DNA of 64,000 bases from RBG-16-66-20 sp035308765 (lineage in GTDB: Bacteria > Pseudomonadota > Gammaproteobacteria > Burkholderiales > SG8-39). The notes under the pieces were generated by a model. The model made no database searches. It saw only the letters and a program-made list of their open reading frames with translations, and had not been told where the DNA came from. The position numbers and the translations under genes were made by a program. The stretch is from contig DATGGA010000021.1 of the NCBI GenBank assembly GCA_035308765.1, positions 49,565 through 113,564 of the forward strand, given 5' to 3'. This document shows, piece by piece, positions 34,988 to 43,673 of this stretch (positions within the stretch are counted from its first letter, which is position 1; each line of letters starts with the position of its first letter).

Positions 34988-35584
34988 TTACTTCGCCGCT
35001 GGCTTGCTGAAATCGACCTTCGGCGGTGCCGCGATCGCCTTCTCGTTCTCGACCGAGAAATTGGCCTTCGGCTTGTAGCCGAACATCATCGCGGTGAGGT
35101 TGGTTGGGAACTGGCGCGCGAGAATGTTGTAACCCTCCACCGTCTTGATATAGCGGCCGCGCGCCACCGCGATGCGGTTCTCCGCGCCCGCCAATTCCAC
35201 GCGCAGTTCGCCAAACTGCTTGGTCGCGGTGAGCTGCGGATAGTTTTCCGCCACTGCCAGCAGCCGCGACAGCGCGCCGGTCATCTGCGACTGCGCTGCC
35301 TGGAACTTCGCGAACGCTTCGGGATCGTTGATCAGTTCCGGCGTCGCCTTGATCGAAGACACCGAGGCCCGGGCATTGGTGATCTCCGCCAGCGTGCTTT
35401 TCTCGAAGTCCGCCGCCCCCTGCACCGTGGCGACCAGGTTCGGAATCAGGTCGGCGCGCCGCTGGTAGTTATTGAGCACCTCAGACCAAGCGGCCTTGAC
35501 GCCCTCGTCCTGGCGCTGGAAGTCGTTGTATCCGCAGCCCGAAAGCGACAGAGCAGCGATCAGGGCAAGCAGCAATTTGCGCAT
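34988..35584 (-). CDS. LemA-family lipoprotein
   Basis: 198 aa. The N-terminus has a lipobox LSGC (Cys17). The LemA four-helix core follows, with conserved YNDFQRQDEGVKAAWSEVLNNYQRRADLIPNL shown here by QRRADLIPNLV, then AENYPQLTATKQF and the AVARGRYIKTVEGYN block, ending near FPTNLTAMMFGYKPK. The function is unknown. It heads the LemA-TPM-TPM operon, the usual arrangement. Confidence 0.93.
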   Translation of the reverse strand: MRKLLLALIAALSLSGCGYNDFQRQDEGVKAAWSEVLNNYQRRADLIPNLVATVQGAADFEKSTLAEITNARASVSSIKATPELINDPEAFAKFQAAQSQMTGALSRLLAVAENYPQLTATKQFGELRVELAGAENRIAVARGRYIKTVEGYNILARQFPTNLTAMMFGYKPKANFSVENEKAIAAPPKVDFSKPAAK

Positions 35585-35655
35585 GGGTCAATCCTCCGGA
35601 ATTCGAGAGCTATGTCCTCAATCTGAGGGCTGGTCGCTCCGATTGCAAGGAGCCG

Positions 35656-36144
35656 TCAACGCCCCGGCGAAGTCCGCAGCCATCGAAGTTGCAATGCGAG
35701 TCCGATCAGGTACGCCAGCGTCAGCCCGCTGATGATGTCCTTGAATATGAAGGCGTTCGCAGCCGTCACCAGCGGCGCGCCCGGCGGCAGGCGGGTCAGT
35801 GTCTCCGCCGACCCGGTGATCATGTGGATCAGCATGGTGGACGAATAGAAGATCGCCTGCACGTAGCGCGACGCGCGGCCGAACAGCGGCGTTGTCGCCG
35901 CAAGCGTGCCGATGGCAATGACGATCAGGGTGGCGACGGCGAACTTGTGCCCGATGCGAAAGTCGCCGTGCCGGAAGATCATGAGCGCGGTCACTGCCGT
36001 AAGCGCGGTTGCCAGCAGGTAGAGCTGCCCGAGCCGGTTCGAGAACAGGATCTGCCGGTCGCGGACGAACGCCCAGAACCCGGCGACGATGGCGACCAGG
36101 CTGATGGCGGTGTGAATGGTCCCGAGTACCGTAAGACCGAACAT
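35656..36144 (-). CDS. Four-helix integral membrane protein, unknown function
   Basis: 162 aa with four hydrophobic segments (about 8-26, 42-58, 68-86 and 128-150) and few charged residues. The HGDFRIGHKFAVATL loop and the FYSSTMLIHMITGSAE segment carry several His residues and could bind a metal or cofactor, but I recognise no family with confidence. It follows the Ldh-type dehydrogenase by 9 bp and precedes lemA by 71 bp. It is probably in the dehydrogenase transcript. Confidence 0.75.
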   Translation of the reverse strand: MFGLTVLGTIHTAISLVAIVAGFWAFVRDRQILFSNRLGQLYLLATALTAVTALMIFRHGDFRIGHKFAVATLIVIAIGTLAATTPLFGRASRYVQAIFYSSTMLIHMITGSAETLTRLPPGAPLVTAANAFIFKDIISGLTLAYLIGLALQLRWLRTSPGR

Positions 36145-36153
36145 GCCGGTTTC

Positions 36154-37224
36154 TCAGCCCCCGGCCGCGAGCTTGTCGAGGGTTGCACGCGCGACTTTGA
36201 GTTTCGCGCCGGCGGCCGCAATTTCCGCCCAGGTATTGTCGTCCACCGAGATGCCGTCGCGCTCGCGTTTCGCGCGCGTCTCCCGTTCAGGCTCGCCCGC
36301 GATGCGCACCTTGTCGACGCCGGGCGCGGTGGGCGACTTGCGCAGCGATTCGAGAAACGCCGTGGTTTCGCTCGCGAACGCATCCGCAGTGCCGAGGCGC
36401 TTCGGATCGATGAGGATCGTCAGCATGCCGTTCCAGACGCGCTTCTTGGAGCGGTCTTCCGAATGCCAAGTGCCGCCGCCGGTAAGCGCGCCGCCGAGCA
36501 GCTCGCACACGACCGCCAGTCCATAGCCCTTGTGCAGGCCGAAGGTGCGCAGCGCGCCGAAAGGTTCGATAACCCCGAACTTCGGATCGGACGTCGGCCT
36601 GCCCTGGTCGTCGATCAGCCACTCCGGCGAAACCTTCTCGCGCTTGTTGTGCGCGACGCGGATCTTGCCCTGGGCCACGGCGCTGGTAGCCATGTCGAGG
36701 ATGAACGGCGGCTCGTTCGGGACCGGGATGCCCACGGTCATCGGATTGGTGCCGAAGCGCGCGTCCGCGCCGCCGTAGGGCGCGACGATGGAGCGCGAAA
36801 TCACGTTGGTAAAGTGCAGCGACACCAGGCCCGCCGCCACCGCCTGCTCGGCCCATTGGCCGATGCGGCACAGGTGGTGCGAATGCCCGAGGCCCATCAC
36901 GCACATGCCGTGCTGTTTCGCGCGCGCGATGCCGATTTCCATCGCTTCCAGGCCGATCACCTGGCCGTAACCCGCCTGGCCGTCGAGCGAAATCATGGCG
37001 CCGCCGTCGAACACCATCTTCGGGTGCTGGTTGACCTTGAGTCCGCCCTCGAGCAGCGACTCGATGTAGCGCGGGATCATGCCGACACCGTGCGAGTCGT
37101 GCCCGGTCAGGTTCGCGGCGACGAGGTTCGCGGCGACGATCCCCGCCTCGCGCGCATCGCTGCCGCCGGCAAGAACGATTGCCTGGATTGCCTTTGCCAG
37201 AGAGTCTTTTTTATATAGGGGCAT
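36154..37224 (-). CDS. Ldh-family (malate/lactate-type) oxidoreductase
   Basis: 356 aa. It matches the YlbC/ComC/MdH type II NAD(P)-dependent family and not the classical Rossmann lactate dehydrogenases. Signatures are NLTGHDSHGVGMIPRY near the N-terminus with the catalytic His, NVISRSIVAPYGG, RFGTNPMTVGIP and LHKGYGLAVVCELLGGALTG. Such enzymes reduce or oxidise 2-oxo/2-hydroxy acids such as malate or sulfolactate. It is divergent from a Bug protein gene, which suggests a shared substrate pathway. Confidence 0.9.
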   Translation of the reverse strand: MPLYKKDSLAKAIQAIVLAGGSDAREAGIVAANLVAANLTGHDSHGVGMIPRYIESLLEGGLKVNQHPKMVFDGGAMISLDGQAGYGQVIGLEAMEIGIARAKQHGMCVMGLGHSHHLCRIGQWAEQAVAAGLVSLHFTNVISRSIVAPYGGADARFGTNPMTVGIPVPNEPPFILDMATSAVAQGKIRVAHNKREKVSPEWLIDDQGRPTSDPKFGVIEPFGALRTFGLHKGYGLAVVCELLGGALTGGGTWHSEDRSKKRVWNGMLTILIDPKRLGTADAFASETTAFLESLRKSPTAPGVDKVRIAGEPERETRAKRERDGISVDDNTWAEIAAAGAKLKVARATLDKLAAGG

Positions 37225-37258
37225 GTCCTGAGGGGTTTCTGGGGATCAGGGTCGAGTT

Positions 37259-37264
37259 TACAAT
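37259..37264 (+). promoter_or_regulatory. Candidate -10 element of the first Bug gene
   Basis: TACAAT in the context GTTTACAATGTCCC, eight bases before the ATG at 37273 and with no Shine-Dalgarno sequence in between. The predicted +1 falls within a base or two of the ATG. No -35 match was seen. Confidence 0.35.
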
Positions 37265-37272
37265 GTCCCGCC

Positions 37273-38241
37273 ATGAAAACACGTCTACGCACGATCTTCG
37301 CCGCCGCCTGCATGCTCACCGCATTCGCTGCGCCGGCGCAGAACTATCCCGCCAAGCCGATCCGCATCGTCGTCCCCTTCACCGCCGGCGGCACCTCCGA
37401 CATTCTCGCGCGCGCCACCGGGCCGAAAATCACCGAGGCCTGGGGCCAGCCGGTGATCGTCGAGAACAGGACCGGTGCCAACGGCAACGTCGGCGCCGAA
37501 TTCGTCGCCCGATCGGCGCCGGACGGCTACACCATGCTGCTGTCCGACGTCGGCGCGCTGTCGATCAACCCGAGCGTCTATCCCGACATGACTTTCGATC
37601 CGGCGAAGGACTTCTCGCCCATCATCATGGTGTCCTACTCGCCGCACGTGCTGGCGGTGCATCCGTCGCTGCCGGTGACGAACGTCAAGGAACTCATCGC
37701 CTACGCCAAGGCCAATCCGGGCAAGCTCAACTTCGCCAACTCGGGCACCGGCGGCGCGCCGCACCTGGCAGGCGTCGAATTCGCGGCGCGCACCGGAGTG
37801 CAATGGGTCTACATCCCGTACAAAGGCGGCTCCGCTGCGGTGACCGACGTGATCGCCGGCAACGCCAACGTGCTCTTCAACGGCATGCTCGCCACTTACC
37901 CGTCGGTGAAAAGCGGCCGTCTGCGGGGGCTGGCGGTTTCCAGCGCGCAGCGCGTCGCCTCTGCGCCCGAGCTGCCTACCGTGGCTGAGTCCGGGGTGCC
38001 CGGCTTCGAAACCGGCTCCTACCAGGGCTTGCTGGCCGCAGCCGGCACGCCGCACGACATCGTGCTGAAGCTCAACGCCGAACTGTCGCGGATCCTCAAC
38101 ACGCCGGAGATGAAGGAATTCCTTGCCAAGCAGGGCACCGAAGTGCGCACCGGACCACCCGAGGCGCTTGGTACTTTCATCGTCAAGGAAAAAGCGCGCT
38201 GGGCAAAGGTCGTAAAAGAAGCCGGCATCAAGGCCGACTGA
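37273..38241 (+). CDS. Bug/TctC-family periplasmic solute-binding protein
   Basis: 322 aa. A signal peptide (1-22, ending APA) is followed by the TctC start NYPAKPIRIVVPFTAGGTSDILAR. GANGNVGAEFVARSAPDGYT is the ligand-loop signature and WVYIPYKGG the second. It binds a carboxylate in the periplasm. No TctA or TctB membrane genes are nearby, which is common for the expanded Bug family of Burkholderiales. The next two genes encode an HpaI-type aldolase and a 2-hydroxyacid dehydrogenase, suggesting a sugar-acid or hydroxy-acid ligand by inference. Confidence 0.95.
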   Translation: MKTRLRTIFAAACMLTAFAAPAQNYPAKPIRIVVPFTAGGTSDILARATGPKITEAWGQPVIVENRTGANGNVGAEFVARSAPDGYTMLLSDVGALSINPSVYPDMTFDPAKDFSPIIMVSYSPHVLAVHPSLPVTNVKELIAYAKANPGKLNFANSGTGGAPHLAGVEFAARTGVQWVYIPYKGGSAAVTDVIAGNANVLFNGMLATYPSVKSGRLRGLAVSSAQRVASAPELPTVAESGVPGFETGSYQGLLAAAGTPHDIVLKLNAELSRILNTPEMKEFLAKQGTEVRTGPPEALGTFIVKEKARWAKVVKEAGIKAD

Positions 38242-38267
38242 CAACAACAAGGAACACGAGGATACGC

Positions 38268-39026
38268 ATGGAACTCCCGCAGAACGCGTTCAAGCGCGCC
38301 ATCAAGGCCGGCAAAACACAGATAGGCCTCTGGTCCAGCCTGTCGTCCAACTACTCGGTGGAAGTGATCGCCGGCGCCGGCTACGACTGGCTCCTGCTCG
38401 ACAGCGAGCACTCGCCGAACGATCTCGAGTCGCTGCTCAGCCAACTGCAGGCGGCGGCGGCCTATCCGACCTCGTCGGTCGTGCGCGTGCCCTGGAACGA
38501 CATGGTGAACATCAAGCGCGTGCTGGACGCGGGCGCGCAGTCGCTGCTGATCCCTTACGTCTGCAGTCCCGAGGAAGCCAGGGCCGCGGTTGCGGCGACG
38601 CGCTATCCGCCGGCAGGAGTGCGCGGCGTCGCGGGCACCACGCGGGCGTCGCGCTTCGGCCGCGTCAAGGACTACGCCAAGCGCGCGCACGAGGAAATCT
38701 GCGTGCTGGTGCAGGTGGAAACCAAGCCAGCGCTCGACCAGCTGGAGGCGATCTGCGCGGTGGATGGCGTCGATGGCGTATTCATCGGCCCGGCCGACCT
38801 GCATGCCTCGATGGGCTACCCCGGCGAGACCGCGAACCCGGCAGTGCTGCCGCTGATCGAGGAAGCGATGCGGCGCATCCGCAAGGCGGGCAAGGCACCC
38901 GGCTACCTGTCCCCCGTCGAAGCCGATTGCAAGCGCATGCTGGCCGCCGGTTGCCTGTTCTGCGCCGTCGGCGCGGATATCGGTCTGCTGGCGCGAGGCG
39001 CGGAAGCGCTACGCGCGAAGTTCTGA
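38268..39026 (+). CDS. HpcH/HpaI-family aldolase
   Basis: 252 aa with a GAGGA Shine-Dalgarno sequence. Class II pyruvate aldolase signatures are IGLWSSLSSNYSVEVIAGAGYDWLLLDSEHSP (represented here by YDWLLLDSEHSP), VRVPWND, QVETKPALDQ with the metal-binding Glu, and VFIGPADLHASMGYPG with the metal-binding Asp. The family cleaves 4-hydroxy-2-oxo acids (HpaI) or 2-keto-3-deoxyglucarate (GarL). The substrate here is not determined by sequence alone. It lies in a run with the Bug and hydroxyacid dehydrogenase genes. Confidence 0.92.
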   Translation: MELPQNAFKRAIKAGKTQIGLWSSLSSNYSVEVIAGAGYDWLLLDSEHSPNDLESLLSQLQAAAAYPTSSVVRVPWNDMVNIKRVLDAGAQSLLIPYVCSPEEARAAVAATRYPPAGVRGVAGTTRASRFGRVKDYAKRAHEEICVLVQVETKPALDQLEAICAVDGVDGVFIGPADLHASMGYPGETANPAVLPLIEEAMRRIRKAGKAPGYLSPVEADCKRMLAAGCLFCAVGADIGLLARGAEALRAKF

Positions 39027-39065
39027 GCGCGTCCTTCGCGGCAAAATTCAACAGCTAGGACATCG

Positions 39066-40001
39066 ATGAAACACGAAATCATCATCACCGCCCAAGGCCA
39101 CAAGGGCACCCTGGAGCGGCTGCAGAACGAGTTTTCCGCCGTGAATCTCTGGGAGGCCGCCGATCGCGATGCCGCGCTCAAGTCGGCGGCAGGCCGGCGC
39201 GGACTGGCGCATTTCGGCCATTCGAAAGTGGACGGCAGGCTGATGGATGCGCTGCCCAAGCTGGAGATCATTTCCAACTTCGGCGTCGGCGTGGACCAGA
39301 TCGATCTCGACGCGGCGAAGAAGCGGAACATCATCGTCACCAACACCCCGGATGTGCTGAACGATTGCGTAGCCGATTGCGCGATGGCGCTGGTGCTGAA
39401 CACGCTGCGCAAATTCCCGCAATCCGAGGGCTATCTGCGCTCGGGTTACTGGCCGACGCGCGGGCCATATCCGCTTACCACCTCGATCGGCGGCAAGACC
39501 ATGGGCATCCTGGGCCTCGGGCGCATCGGCGAAGCGATCGCCAGGCGCGCACTGGGCTTCGGCATGAAGATCCGCTACCACAATCGCAACCAGAAGACCG
39601 TCCCCTATCCCTACGATGCCGACCTGGTGACGCTGGCGAAGAATTCCGACGTGCTGATGATCGTGACGCCGGGCGGCGCGGAAACCGCGAAGCTGGTCAA
39701 CGCCAAGGTGCTGGACGCGCTCGGGCCGCAGGGCTTCCTGGTCAACGTCGCGCGCGGCTCGGTGGTGGATGAGCCGGTGCTGCTGCGTTACCTGCAGGAG
39801 AGGAGAATCGCCGGCGCCGGGCTGGACGTGTTCGAGCACGAGCCGAAAGTGCCGCCGGAGTTTTTCTCGCTGGACAACGCCGTGCTGTTCCCGCACGTGG
39901 CTAGCGCCACGGCGGAGACGCGCAAGGCGATGGGCGACCTGCAGGTCGAGAACCTGCACCTGCACTTCGCCGGCAAGCCGGTGAAAACGCGGGTGGTTTA
40001 G
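39066..40001 (+). CDS. D-isomer-specific 2-hydroxyacid dehydrogenase
   Basis: 311 aa. The NAD(P) motif GLGRIGEAIARRALGFGM is at about 148-165. The catalytic triad is visible as the Arg in NVARGSVVDE, the Glu in GLDVFEHEP and His in FPHVASAT. It looks like glyoxylate/hydroxypyruvate reductases of the GhrB type. It could reduce tartronate semialdehyde or hydroxypyruvate from the neighbouring aldolase reaction, which is inference. An AGGA Shine-Dalgarno sequence precedes the ATG. Its end overlaps the convergent bfr stop. Confidence 0.93.
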   Translation: MKHEIIITAQGHKGTLERLQNEFSAVNLWEAADRDAALKSAAGRRGLAHFGHSKVDGRLMDALPKLEIISNFGVGVDQIDLDAAKKRNIIVTNTPDVLNDCVADCAMALVLNTLRKFPQSEGYLRSGYWPTRGPYPLTTSIGGKTMGILGLGRIGEAIARRALGFGMKIRYHNRNQKTVPYPYDADLVTLAKNSDVLMIVTPGGAETAKLVNAKVLDALGPQGFLVNVARGSVVDEPVLLRYLQERRIAGAGLDVFEHEPKVPPEFFSLDNAVLFPHVASATAETRKAMGDLQVENLHLHFAGKPVKTRVV

Positions 40002-40477
40002 GAAGAGCTAGCGCCGTTCCATGTCTGCAGCCAGTTCTGCAGGCCGACCTTCTGCATCAGCTCCAGCTGGGTTTCGAGGAAGTCGATGTGTTCTTCCTCC
40101 GACTCGAGGATGTCCTCGAGCAATTCCCGCGAGATGTAGTCGCCGACCGCTTCGCAGTGGGCGATGCCGTCCTTCAGCGCCGGGTGCGCCGCCAGTTCCA
40201 TTTTCAGGTCGCACTTCAGCGCCTCTGGCGCGTCCTCGCCGATCATCAGCCTGCCCAGGTCCTGCAGGTTCGGCAGCCCTTCAAGGAACAGGATGCGCTC
40301 GATGAGCCGGTCAGCGTGCTTCATCTCGTCGATCGACTCCTTCTTCTCGTAGTCCTCGAGTTTCTTCAGGCCCCAGTTACCGAACATGCGGGCGTGGAGG
40401 AAGTACTGGTTGATCGCGGTGAGCTCGTTGTAGAGCACCTTGTTCAGGTGCTGGATGACTTTCTTGTCGCCTTTCAT
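39998..40477 (-). CDS. bfr: Bacterioferritin
   Basis: 159 aa. All ferroxidase residues are present: E18, E51, H54, E94, E127 and H130, and the haem ligand M52. Bacterioferritin stores iron as a 24-subunit shell. The C-terminus is short with a GASSS end. Bfd, which donates electrons for iron release, is encoded 63 bp upstream on the same strand, and an iron-uptake operon faces away across a Fur-site region. Confidence 0.97.
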   Translation of the reverse strand: MKGDKKVIQHLNKVLYNELTAINQYFLHARMFGNWGLKKLEDYEKKESIDEMKHADRLIERILFLEGLPNLQDLGRLMIGEDAPEALKCDLKMELAAHPALKDGIAHCEAVGDYISRELLEDILESEEEHIDFLETQLELMQKVGLQNWLQTWNGASSS

Positions 40478-40540
40478 GGCGCCTCCCGCGTCAGCAGATG
40501 AGGCGAGTCTAGCGACGGAATTGTTCTCGTTGAGAGAAGC

Positions 40541-40732
40541 TCAGGCAGCCGCGGCGAGCGGCAGCGTGGAAGATTGAGACTCGTTCAGGATTTCCTTCGC
40601 AACCACGCGGCAACGGCCGCAGCCGGAGCCGACGCCGAGTTCCACCGACAACTCGTCGAGCGAGCAGCAGCCGCGTTGCGCGCATTCGCGCACGTCCCGC
40701 TCGGTGATCGCATTGCAGATGCAGATATACAT
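40541..40732 (-). CDS. bfd: Bacterioferritin-associated ferredoxin
   Basis: 63 aa. A [2Fe-2S]-binding BFD domain with C4 and C6 (MYICICN) and C38 and C41 (GCGRC). Bfd docks on bacterioferritin and delivers the electron that mobilises stored iron when iron is scarce. It is divergent from the hemP-tonB operon, and a Fur-box-like site sits just before its ATG. Confidence 0.96.
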   Translation of the reverse strand: MYICICNAITERDVRECAQRGCCSLDELSVELGVGSGCGRCRVVAKEILNESQSSTLPLAAAA

Positions 40733-40733
40733 A

Positions 40734-40748
40734 TGGGAATGATTATCA
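40734..40748 (-). promoter_or_regulatory. Fur-box-like site over the bfd promoter
   Basis: The minus strand reads TGATAATCATTCCCA, matching the 7-1-7 Fur consensus TGATAATNATTATCA at 12 of 14 informative positions. A -10 (GATAAT, 40747-40742) inside it pairs with TTGCTA (40771-40766) at 18 bp. Fur-Fe(II) binding here would repress bfd when iron is plentiful. Confidence 0.75.
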
Positions 40749-40844
40749 TACTATTTGAGAACTGCTAGCAACCACTCATACATATGTGAGCATAAACTTA
40801 CATATAACTATATGGTTTAATTATTTTAGTCTGTAATTCTATTC

Positions 40845-40873
40845 TTGACATCAATAATGAGAACGATTATCGT
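40845..40873 (+). promoter_or_regulatory. hemP operon promoter overlapped by a Fur-box-like site
   Basis: A perfect -35 TTGACA (40845-40850), 17-bp spacer and -10 TATCGT (40868-40873). The 7-1-7 Fur-like sequence TGAGAACGATTATCG covers 40858-40872, matching 11 of 14 informative positions, and overlaps the spacer and -10. Expected +1 is near 40880. Confidence 0.75.
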
Positions 40874-40905
40874 TAATATAGATGAACGATAGCGGAGCCA
40901 GCCGC

Positions 40906-41064
40906 ATGCAGCCGGACAAGAGCAATGATCGCCTCGCCCATGTGCCCAGGAAGGTACTGAGCGAAGCGCCGCTCGGTGACGCCAAGGAATTGCTGATCGT
41001 CCACAACGGACGCGAATACCGGCTGCGCCTGACGCAGAGCGGAAAACTGATTCTCACTGCTTAG
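40906..41064 (+). CDS. hemP: Hemin uptake protein HemP
   Basis: 52 aa from the ATG at 40906, which has a GGAG Shine-Dalgarno sequence eight bases upstream. An in-frame ATG at 40882 would add eight residues but lies at the predicted transcription start. The C-terminal strand-rich part GDAKELLIVHNGREYRLRLTQSGKLILTA (here LLIVHNGREYRLR) matches the HemP/HmuP family. In related bacteria HmuP is a small regulator needed for haem-receptor expression. It leads an iron-uptake operon, two bases before tonB. Confidence 0.92.
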   Translation: MQPDKSNDRLAHVPRKVLSEAPLGDAKELLIVHNGREYRLRLTQSGKLILTA

Positions 41065-41066
41065 CA

Positions 41067-41672
41067 ATGCGCCCGGACCGGATCGGACTGGGCGTCACCA
41101 TCGCGATGCACGCGCTCGCGTTGGCGTTCCTGCTCAGCTACGAGCCGGCCCGCAAGGCGCTGCTCGCCGCGGCACCGATCATGGTGGAAATAATCCTGCC
41201 GCCCAAGGTCGAACAGCCCAAGCCGCAGCCGCCCACCGAGTTGCCGAAACCCAAGCCGATCGCGAAACAAGTCGAGCGCCCGTTCGAGTCCCCGCTCATC
41301 ACCGCGCCGGTGGAAGCGCCCTCGCCGGTAGTGGCGCCACCCCCTCCCCCGGTCGTGGTCGCTGCACCACCGGCACCGCCAGCTCCGATCACACCGCCGA
41401 TCTTCCATGCCGACTACCTCGACAACCCTTCACCAATCTACCCTGCGCTGTCGAAAAGGATAGGCGAACAGGGCCGCGGAATTCTCCGCGTGTTCGTCGG
41501 CATCGCCGGCCGCGCGGAAGACGTGCAGGTCTTCAAAACGAGCGGCTCCCCGCGTCTCGACGAGGCCGCGCGTGATGCCGTTCGGCAATGGAAATTCACG
41601 CCCGGCAAGCGCGGGACAGAGCCGATCGCCACCTGGGTGCAAATCCCATTCTCTTTTCAATTAAAAGACTGA
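41067..41672 (+). CDS. tonB: TonB energy transducer
   Basis: 201 aa. An N-terminal membrane helix (about 6-24) is followed by a long Pro-rich spacer (about 43-115, with PKPQPPTELPKPKP and PPPPPVVVAA) and a C-terminal TonB domain starting SPIYPALSKRIGEQGRGILRV. TonB links the ExbB-ExbD proton motor to outer-membrane receptors. Start is two bases after hemP. Confidence 0.95.
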   Translation: MRPDRIGLGVTIAMHALALAFLLSYEPARKALLAAAPIMVEIILPPKVEQPKPQPPTELPKPKPIAKQVERPFESPLITAPVEAPSPVVAPPPPPVVVAAPPAPPAPITPPIFHADYLDNPSPIYPALSKRIGEQGRGILRVFVGIAGRAEDVQVFKTSGSPRLDEAARDAVRQWKFTPGKRGTEPIATWVQIPFSFQLKD

Positions 41673-41677
41673 ACTTC

Positions 41678-42418
41678 ATGGATCCACAACAATCTGCCGG
41701 CTTCGCTAGCTTCCTCGCCCAGACCGATGCCATCGGCAAGACGATCCTCGCGATGATGCTGGTGATGTCGATCGCCACCTGGTACCTCATCGCCACCAAG
41801 ACGATCACCATGGTGCTGGAGCGCCGCAAGAGCGCGCGCTTCCTCGCCGCATTCTGGGACGCACCCTCGCTCGCCGCGGTGGAAAAACACATCGAGGGCG
41901 CGCACCCCGACGACCCGTTCTCGCACCTCACCTGGCATGCGATCAGCGCCTCGCGGCATCACCAGCGCTCGGGCGCGGCCAGGCTGGCCGAAGCCGGCTC
42001 GGGATCCGACTTCCTCACGCGCGCGATGCGCCGCGTGATCGACGAGGACACTGCGCGCCTGGAATCCGGACTCACCGTGCTCGCCTCGGTCGGTTCGACG
42101 GCGCCCTTCGTCGGCCTGTTCGGCACCGTGTGGGGGGTCTACCACGCACTGGTGGCTATCGGCCTCTCCGGACAGGGAACGCTGGACAAGGTGGCGGGCC
42201 CTGTGGGCGAAGCGCTGATCATGACCGCGCTCGGCCTTGCGGTCGCGATCCCCGCAGTGCTCGCCTACAACGGTTTCGTGCGCGCCAACCGTCTGGTGCT
42301 GGCGCAACTGGACGCATTCGCGCACGACCTGTACGCGGTGCTCACCACCGGCGCGCACGTGGGCGATCCCGCCGCGGTGGTGCCGCTGAAGCCGGCCATC
42401 GCGGTCAAGGGCGCCTGA
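41678..42418 (+). CDS. exbB: ExbB proton channel subunit
   Basis: 246 aa from the ATG five bases after tonB; upstream in-frame sequence lies in tonB. It has three membrane segments and the MotA/TolQ/ExbB signature in LASVGSTAPFVGLFGTVWGVYHAL and GEALIMTALGLAVAIPAVLAYN (shown partially as FVGLFGTVWGVYHAL). ExbB forms the pentameric proton channel around ExbD. Confidence 0.95.
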   Translation: MDPQQSAGFASFLAQTDAIGKTILAMMLVMSIATWYLIATKTITMVLERRKSARFLAAFWDAPSLAAVEKHIEGAHPDDPFSHLTWHAISASRHHQRSGAARLAEAGSGSDFLTRAMRRVIDEDTARLESGLTVLASVGSTAPFVGLFGTVWGVYHALVAIGLSGQGTLDKVAGPVGEALIMTALGLAVAIPAVLAYNGFVRANRLVLAQLDAFAHDLYAVLTTGAHVGDPAAVVPLKPAIAVKGA

Positions 42419-42419
42419 G

Positions 42420-42836
<417 letters not shown>

Positions 42837-42840
42837 CTCC

Positions 42841-43590
42841 ATGACGGACATGCTGGTCATCACGCTGCGCGAAGGCATCGAGTCCTTCCTCATCGTCGCC
42901 ATCGCCGCGGCCTACCTGCGCAAGACCGGGCGCGAGGCGCTGCTGCCGGCCGTGTGGTCCGGAACCGCGGTGGCGCTGGCGATCTCCGTCGTCGTGGGCG
43001 GCTGGCTGCTGGACGTCGCGCCGCTGCCGGTCTACGAGGGCGTGCTCGCGGCGGTGGCCGCCGTGCTGGTGATTTCCATGGCGATCTACATGAACAGCGC
43101 CGGCAAGCGCATGGGCGCGGAAATCGGCGCGCGCATCGATGCCGCAGCGCTCAAGCCCGGCGCCGGCGCATGGCTGGGCGTGTTCCTGTTCGTGGTGCTG
43201 ATGGTCTCGCGCGAAGGCGTGGAAACGGCCTTCATGACCATCGCGATAGCGAGGAACGAGGATTCGGGCGGCCTCGTGGCGGGCGCCCTTATCGGGGTCG
43301 CGCTCGCGGCCACGGTCGCCTGGGCCTGGCTGCGCTGGGGCCGGCGGGTCAATCTCACCCTGTTCTTCCAGGCCACCGCGATTTTCCTGGTCCTGTTCTC
43401 GCTGCAGCTGCTGCTCTACGCCTTCCACGAATTTACCGAAGCCCAGGCGCTGCCGCTCGACAACACGTACTGGCACATGGCGACGGAAGAATGGGCCGAA
43501 GGACGCTACGCCCGTATCTACAGCGCGCTGATGGTGCTGCTGCCGCTCGCCTGGGCCGCCTACGCCACTCTGCGCAAAAGAATGTCCTGA
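42841..43590 (+). CDS. FTR1-family iron permease
   Basis: 249 aa with seven predicted membrane segments. The two REGxE iron-transport motifs are intact: R10-E-G-I-E14 and R124-E-G-V-E128. This is the EfeU/FTR1 type. There is no EfeO or EfeB, FetP or cupredoxin gene beside it, so its oxidase partner is missing or encoded elsewhere. It sits four bases after exbD inside the TonB operon, an unusual link. Confidence 0.93.
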   Translation: MTDMLVITLREGIESFLIVAIAAAYLRKTGREALLPAVWSGTAVALAISVVVGGWLLDVAPLPVYEGVLAAVAAVLVISMAIYMNSAGKRMGAEIGARIDAAALKPGAGAWLGVFLFVVLMVSREGVETAFMTIAIARNEDSGGLVAGALIGVALAATVAWAWLRWGRRVNLTLFFQATAIFLVLFSLQLLLYAFHEFTEAQALPLDNTYWHMATEEWAEGRYARIYSALMVLLPLAWAAYATLRKRMS

Positions 43591-43673
43591 CCCCCCCGAT
43601 TTTCAACCGCGATAGCCACCCAGCCTCTCTGCCAGGTCGCCAGCCGCAATCCAAACGACGACCCCAGGGAGAA

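Noticed and set aside
37225..37238. Fourteen-base sequence GTCCTGAGGGGTTT, also found inverted at 52429-52442.
   Set aside because: Shared 14-mers are expected by chance in 64 kb read on both strands, and the flanks differ. No repeat family is supported.
40749..40844. AT-rich spacer in the bfd-hemP region, considered as a small RNA or horizontally acquired sequence.
   Set aside because: Both ends are explained by promoters and Fur-like sites. No stable hairpin with a T-run was seen within.
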